Below the pieces are notes generated by a model. It worked only from the letters and a program-made list of their open reading frames with translations, did not search any database and was not told where the DNA came from. A program made the translations under genes and the position numbers. Source: Flavobacterium sp. (lineage in GTDB: Bacteria > Bacteroidota > Bacteroidia > Flavobacteriales > Flavobacteriaceae). From it: 8,981 bases of DNA. Of the stretch, positions 7,111 to 8,981 are shown piece by piece; position 1 is the first letter of the stretch; each line of letters opens with the position of its first letter. The stretch spans positions 1-8,981 of the forward strand of contig JASLGC010000299.1 of NCBI GenBank assembly GCA_030150335.1, read 5' to 3'.

Positions 7111-7118
7111 CAAATGTA
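7111..7118 (-). promoter_or_regulatory. yceI promoter -7 element
   Basis: On the minus strand TACATTTG matches the TAnnTTTG consensus at every fixed position and ends 29 bases before the yceI ATG, giving a leader of about 25 bases. No TTG or TTTG exists at the -33 distance. The palindrome at 7133-7156 occupies that zone instead, as expected for an activator-dependent promoter. Confidence 0.6.
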
Positions 7119-7132
7119 CTACCTCATGTAAA

Positions 7133-7156
7133 GTTAATCACTTAACCTACATTAAG
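7133..7156 (-). promoter_or_regulatory. Overlapping TTAA palindromes upstream of yceI (candidate activator site)
   Basis: Two dyads overlap. GTTAA-TCAC-TTAAC (7133-7146) has perfect 5-bp arms around 4 bases. CTTAA-CCTACA-TTAAG (7141-7156) has perfect 5-bp arms around 6 bases and reads CTTAATGTAGGTTAAG on the coding strand. The second is nearly identical in sequence to the dyad upstream of the oxidase gene. Its centre lies 37.5 bp from the 3' end of the -7 element, roughly -42 from the inferred start site. The arm-4-arm layout resembles Crp/Fnr-family sites; the regulator itself is unknown. Confidence 0.5.
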
Positions 7157-7181
7157 AAGTGATTTTTTTCATAAACAATTG

Positions 7182-7203
7182 ACATACATTGTGTTTTGTA
7201 TGT
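7182..7203. repeat. Short inverted repeat between the oxidase gene and yceI
   Basis: ACATACA at 7182-7188 pairs with TGTATGT at 7197-7203 over 7 bp around an 8-base loop, 32 bases past the oxidase stop. No T tract follows on the minus strand, so it is not a canonical terminator. It may be a weak pause, a 3'-end-stabilising hairpin or chance. Without a terminator here, some oxidase transcripts probably continue into yceI. Confidence 0.35.
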
Positions 7204-7234
7204 TCCTTAAATGTAGGGTTAATAGATATAGTAA

Positions 7235-8482
7235 TTATATTTCGAAATCTTTATCTGTATATAATTTAGTATTTTGAATTTCTTTGATGTTTTTAGCCCC
7301 ACCTAAAAACATGTTGATAATTAATTCTTTGTTTAACTGCTCAATTAATGAAGTTACTCCTTGGCTACCTCCTAAATGTAAAGCATATAAGATTGGACGA
7401 CCGATTGCTACGATATCTGCTCCACTTGCAAGTGCTTTAAATATATGAGAACCTCTTCTTACTCCACTGTCAAAAATGATAGGTACACGTTTATTAACTG
7501 TTTTAGAAACTAATGGTAATACATCAAATGAAGATGGTCCTGCATCTAATTGTCTTCCTCCGTGATTAGATACCCAGATTGCATCTGCACCTGCCTGAAT
7601 AGCGATTTCAGCATCTTCTGGTGATTGAATACCTTTAATAATTACAGGCAAGCCAGTCATATCTTTTACGTATTTAATATCTGAAGGTTTAAAATCTTGT
7701 TTTGCTTGTGCATATATTTCTGCAATACCAGCACCTTTACCTGTTTTGTTTCCATCAGCTTGTTGAGCTGCGAATAATTCTAAGTTTCCCATGCCTAATG
7801 GGAAAGTAAATCCTGTTTTAATATCTTCTTCTCTATATCCACCCACAGGTGAATCTACAGTTAAGATAATAGCTTTTGCACCGTGTTTTTTAGCTCTTTC
7901 TAAAGTGAATTTGTTGAAGTCATCATTTTTACTCATGTATAATTGAAAGAAAAAAGGCGCATTATTAATTCCTTCTGCTACCTCTTCAATTGTTTTATTC
8001 CCATAAGTACTTAGCGAGAATAAAGAACCTGCGGCAATCGTACCTTTAGCAGTAGCAATTTCTCCATCCACATGTGATAATCCTTGTGCCGCCATTGGAG
8101 CTTGGATTATAGGAGTTTTTAAAGGGATACCGAAAAGAGTAGTTGATAAGTCGATATCTTCGTGTTTAATACCTTTTAATACACGTGGCATGATGTATTT
8201 CTTATCAAAGTTTTCAGTGTTGATACGGATGTTATTCTGGTCTTCAGCTCCACCTACGATATATCCAAAAGCCCCTTTGTCCATATCTACTTTTACTTGT
8301 CCTTCTAATTCGTATAGGTTTACGATTTTTAGCTTTTTGTCAGCAGTACTTGCTTGATATCCTTTTGTTTTTTTTCCTTTATCTTGAAATGTTACTTCAG
8401 CTGAGAAATCATTTGTTGTTACATGGGCAAATACGCTTGTCATTACTGTTATCGCTGTCGATGTAAATAATGTCTTTTTCAT
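7235..8482 (-). CDS. Exported FMN-dependent 2-hydroxy acid oxidase (L-lactate oxidase-like)
   Basis: This 415-residue flavoenzyme oxidises an L-2-hydroxy acid, probably lactate, to the 2-keto acid and passes electrons to oxygen (giving peroxide) or to another acceptor. Against Aerococcus lactate oxidase I match Tyr74 (Tyr40), the FMN segment APMAAQG at 128-134, Tyr182 (Tyr146), Asp210 (Asp174), Arg217 (Arg181), Lys283 (Lys241) and the catalytic His307/Arg310 in SNHGGRQ. DSGVRRG at 338-344 and SGADIVAIGRP at 353-363 form the FMN phosphate site. The active site is therefore complete. Differences are Phe237 near where the family has Tyr215 in loop 4, and about six extra residues in that loop. 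Unlike the 374-residue Aerococcus enzyme, it begins with a Sec-like signal (MKKTLFTST...SVFA, likely cleaved after Ala19) followed by a charged linker to about residue 50, so it should act in the periplasm. No twin-arginine motif is seen. It has its own promoter and lies upstream of yceI. Confidence 0.9.
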   Translation of the reverse strand: MKKTLFTSTAITVMTSVFAHVTTNDFSAEVTFQDKGKKTKGYQASTADKKLKIVNLYELEGQVKVDMDKGAFGYIVGGAEDQNNIRINTENFDKKYIMPRVLKGIKHEDIDLSTTLFGIPLKTPIIQAPMAAQGLSHVDGEIATAKGTIAAGSLFSLSTYGNKTIEEVAEGINNAPFFFQLYMSKNDDFNKFTLERAKKHGAKAIILTVDSPVGGYREEDIKTGFTFPLGMGNLELFAAQQADGNKTGKGAGIAEIYAQAKQDFKPSDIKYVKDMTGLPVIIKGIQSPEDAEIAIQAGADAIWVSNHGGRQLDAGPSSFDVLPLVSKTVNKRVPIIFDSGVRRGSHIFKALASGADIVAIGRPILYALHLGGSQGVTSLIEQLNKELIINMFLGGAKNIKEIQNTKLYTDKDFEI

Positions 8483-8490
8483 AATATGAC

Positions 8491-8500
8491 TGTTTGTTAT
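8491..8500 (-). repeat. Leader 10-mer shared with yceI (copy 2)
   Basis: ATAACAAACA on the coding strand, 8 bases before the oxidase ATG and 11 bases after its -7 element, is identical to the 10-mer in the yceI leader at 7094-7103. Confidence 0.4.
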
Positions 8501-8511
8501 TATTTATGAGA

Positions 8512-8519
8512 CAAAATTA
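8512..8519 (-). promoter_or_regulatory. Oxidase promoter -7 element
   Basis: On the minus strand TAATTTTG fits TAnnTTTG and ends 29 bases before the ATG, exactly the same distance as the -7 element of yceI. No -33 TTG is present within 16-23 bases upstream; the dyad at 8541-8556 lies there instead. Confidence 0.6.
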
Positions 8520-8540
8520 GAGGATTGAATATTTTTACCA

Positions 8541-8556
8541 CTTAATGTAGATTAAC
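8541..8556 (-). promoter_or_regulatory. TTAAT-GTAG-ATTAA palindrome upstream of the oxidase gene
   Basis: The plus strand reads CTTAATGTAGATTAAC, with perfect 5-bp arms TTAAT/ATTAA around four bases (8542-8555). This is the half-site and spacing layout of Fnr-type boxes (TTGAT-N4-ATCAA) with different bases. The centre is 36.5 bp from the 3' end of the -7 element, about -41 from the inferred start, the class II activator position. The sister site upstream of yceI shares CTTAATGTAG and sits within one base of the same distance. The cognate regulator is not in the window. Confidence 0.55.
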
Positions 8557-8644
8557 AAGGGGTTTTCGATAAAATATTTTTAATTGAGAATAGTATTAGA
8601 GTAAACTATTGTAGAAGTTTTATTTTGTAAAATTAGGGGTATAA

Positions 8645-8676
8645 AAAAAGCTGCTCAATTACTTGAACAGCTTTTT
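8645..8676 (-). terminator. Terminator of glyS, probably bidirectional
   Basis: Arms at 8645-8658 (AAAAAGCTGCTCAA) and 8663-8676 (TTGAACAGCTTTTT) pair over 14 bp with one mismatch around a TTAC loop. On the minus strand the stem is followed by a run of seven Ts (A run 8643-8649 on plus), 25 bases after the glyS stop. It insulates the oxidase promoter from glyS transcription. Confidence 0.9.
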
Positions 8677-8701
8677 CTATAAATACATCAATAAATATTG
8701 A

Positions 8702-8981
8702 TTACATCATTTTTTTTAACCAGTTTTTCATAGACACCTCTTCGTTGATGATGTTTTTAAGGTCGGCAATTGCTACACGGTCTTGTTTCATCGTATCTCT
8801 GTGGCGAATAGTAACTGTTTTATCTTCTAATGTTTGGTGATCCACTGTAATACAGAATGGAGTACCTAATGCATCAGCACGACGGTAACGACGTCCAACA
8901 GCATCTTTTTCATCATAAGCTACATTGAAATCCCATTTCAAATCTTCAATGATTTCTTTAGCGATTTCTGGTAAACCATCT
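8702..8981 (-). CDS. glyS: Glycyl-tRNA synthetase, C-terminal part (partial)
   Basis: The visible 92 codons run from DGLPEIAKEI at the window edge to NWLKKMM and the stop at 8702. They are the end of the anticodon-binding domain of the single-chain (class II, alpha-dimer) glycyl-tRNA synthetase, which charges tRNA-Gly in the cytoplasm. Diagnostic segments are GRRYRRADALGTPFCITVD, where bacterial and eukaryotic-type GlyRS have GKRYRRxDExGTPxCxTxD, then LEDKTVTIRHRD and DRVAIADLKNII. The N-terminal catalytic part lies beyond the right edge; the frame stays open to base 8981, so the TTG at 8939-8941 is an internal Leu codon and not a start. A strong hairpin terminator follows the stop. Confidence 0.95.
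   Translation of the reverse strand, partial: DGLPEIAKEIIEDLKWDFNVAYDEKDAVGRRYRRADALGTPFCITVDHQTLEDKTVTIRHRDTMKQDRVAIADLKNIINEEVSMKNWLKKMM

Noticed and set aside
8425..8482. Tat signal peptide on the oxidase
   Set aside because: The N-terminus is MKKTLFTST with no twin arginine, so a Sec-type signal is the better reading.
8702..8941. A separate 79-residue gene starting at TTG 8941
   Set aside because: The frame is open to the window edge and the sequence continues as glycyl-tRNA synthetase, so this is the end of a longer gene.

Overview
The window is AT-rich (roughly one third G+C by eye). It has dense genes with A/T-rich leaders, no Shine-Dalgarno sequences, and promoter elements of the Bacteroidota type (TTTG about 18-19 bp from TAnnTTTG). 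Together with the protein families (ComF next to an Ig-like lipoprotein, YceI, single-chain class II GlyRS) this suggests a member of the Flavobacteriaceae, for example a Flavobacterium or Myroides relative. The genus cannot be settled from this sequence alone. The region looks chromosomal and mostly housekeeping. I see no CRISPR array, tRNA or rRNA, and no complete mobile element.

Layout: (1) 1-~980: a nitrilase-superfamily amidohydrolase (+) ending in a strong hairpin terminator, preceded by a few dozen bases that may be the tail or remnant of another gene. (2) 1093-3518: a minus-strand pair, a ComF-family phosphoribosyltransferase followed by a large Ig-like-domain lipoprotein, closed by a terminator. 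(3) 3571-5729: plus strand, starting with a near-consensus promoter, then a 67-residue helical protein overlapping a YchJ/SEC-C protein by one base, then aspartate ammonia-lyase (aspA) and a strong terminator. (4) 5820-6478: a small NAD(P)-binding SDR-like protein, convergent with yceI across a shared bidirectional terminator. (5) 6506-8560: minus strand, an exported FMN-dependent 2-hydroxy acid oxidase of the lactate oxidase type, followed by a secreted YceI-family protein. Each has its own promoter. (6) 8645-8981: the C-terminal end of glycyl-tRNA synthetase (minus), running off the window.

The most interesting part is the oxidase/yceI pair. Both genes carry a TAnnTTTG -7 element, no recognisable -33 element, and, in its place, a TTAA-type palindrome of Crp/Fnr geometry centred 36.5-37.5 bp from the -7 element. 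They also share an identical 10-base leader motif. This is the architecture expected of a class II activator site, and it suggests that an exported lactate-oxidase-like flavoenzyme and an exported lipid- or quinone-binding-fold protein are switched on together. The oxidase has a Sec-type, not Tat-type, signal peptide although it should bind FMN, which is a second unusual point.

Elsewhere the pathway content is ordinary: amide hydrolysis (possibly methionine salvage or omega-amidase), aspartate deamination to fumarate, and glycine charging. No gene-free stretch exceeds 300 bases. The longest, 880-1162, holds two terminators facing opposite directions and nothing else I can support.
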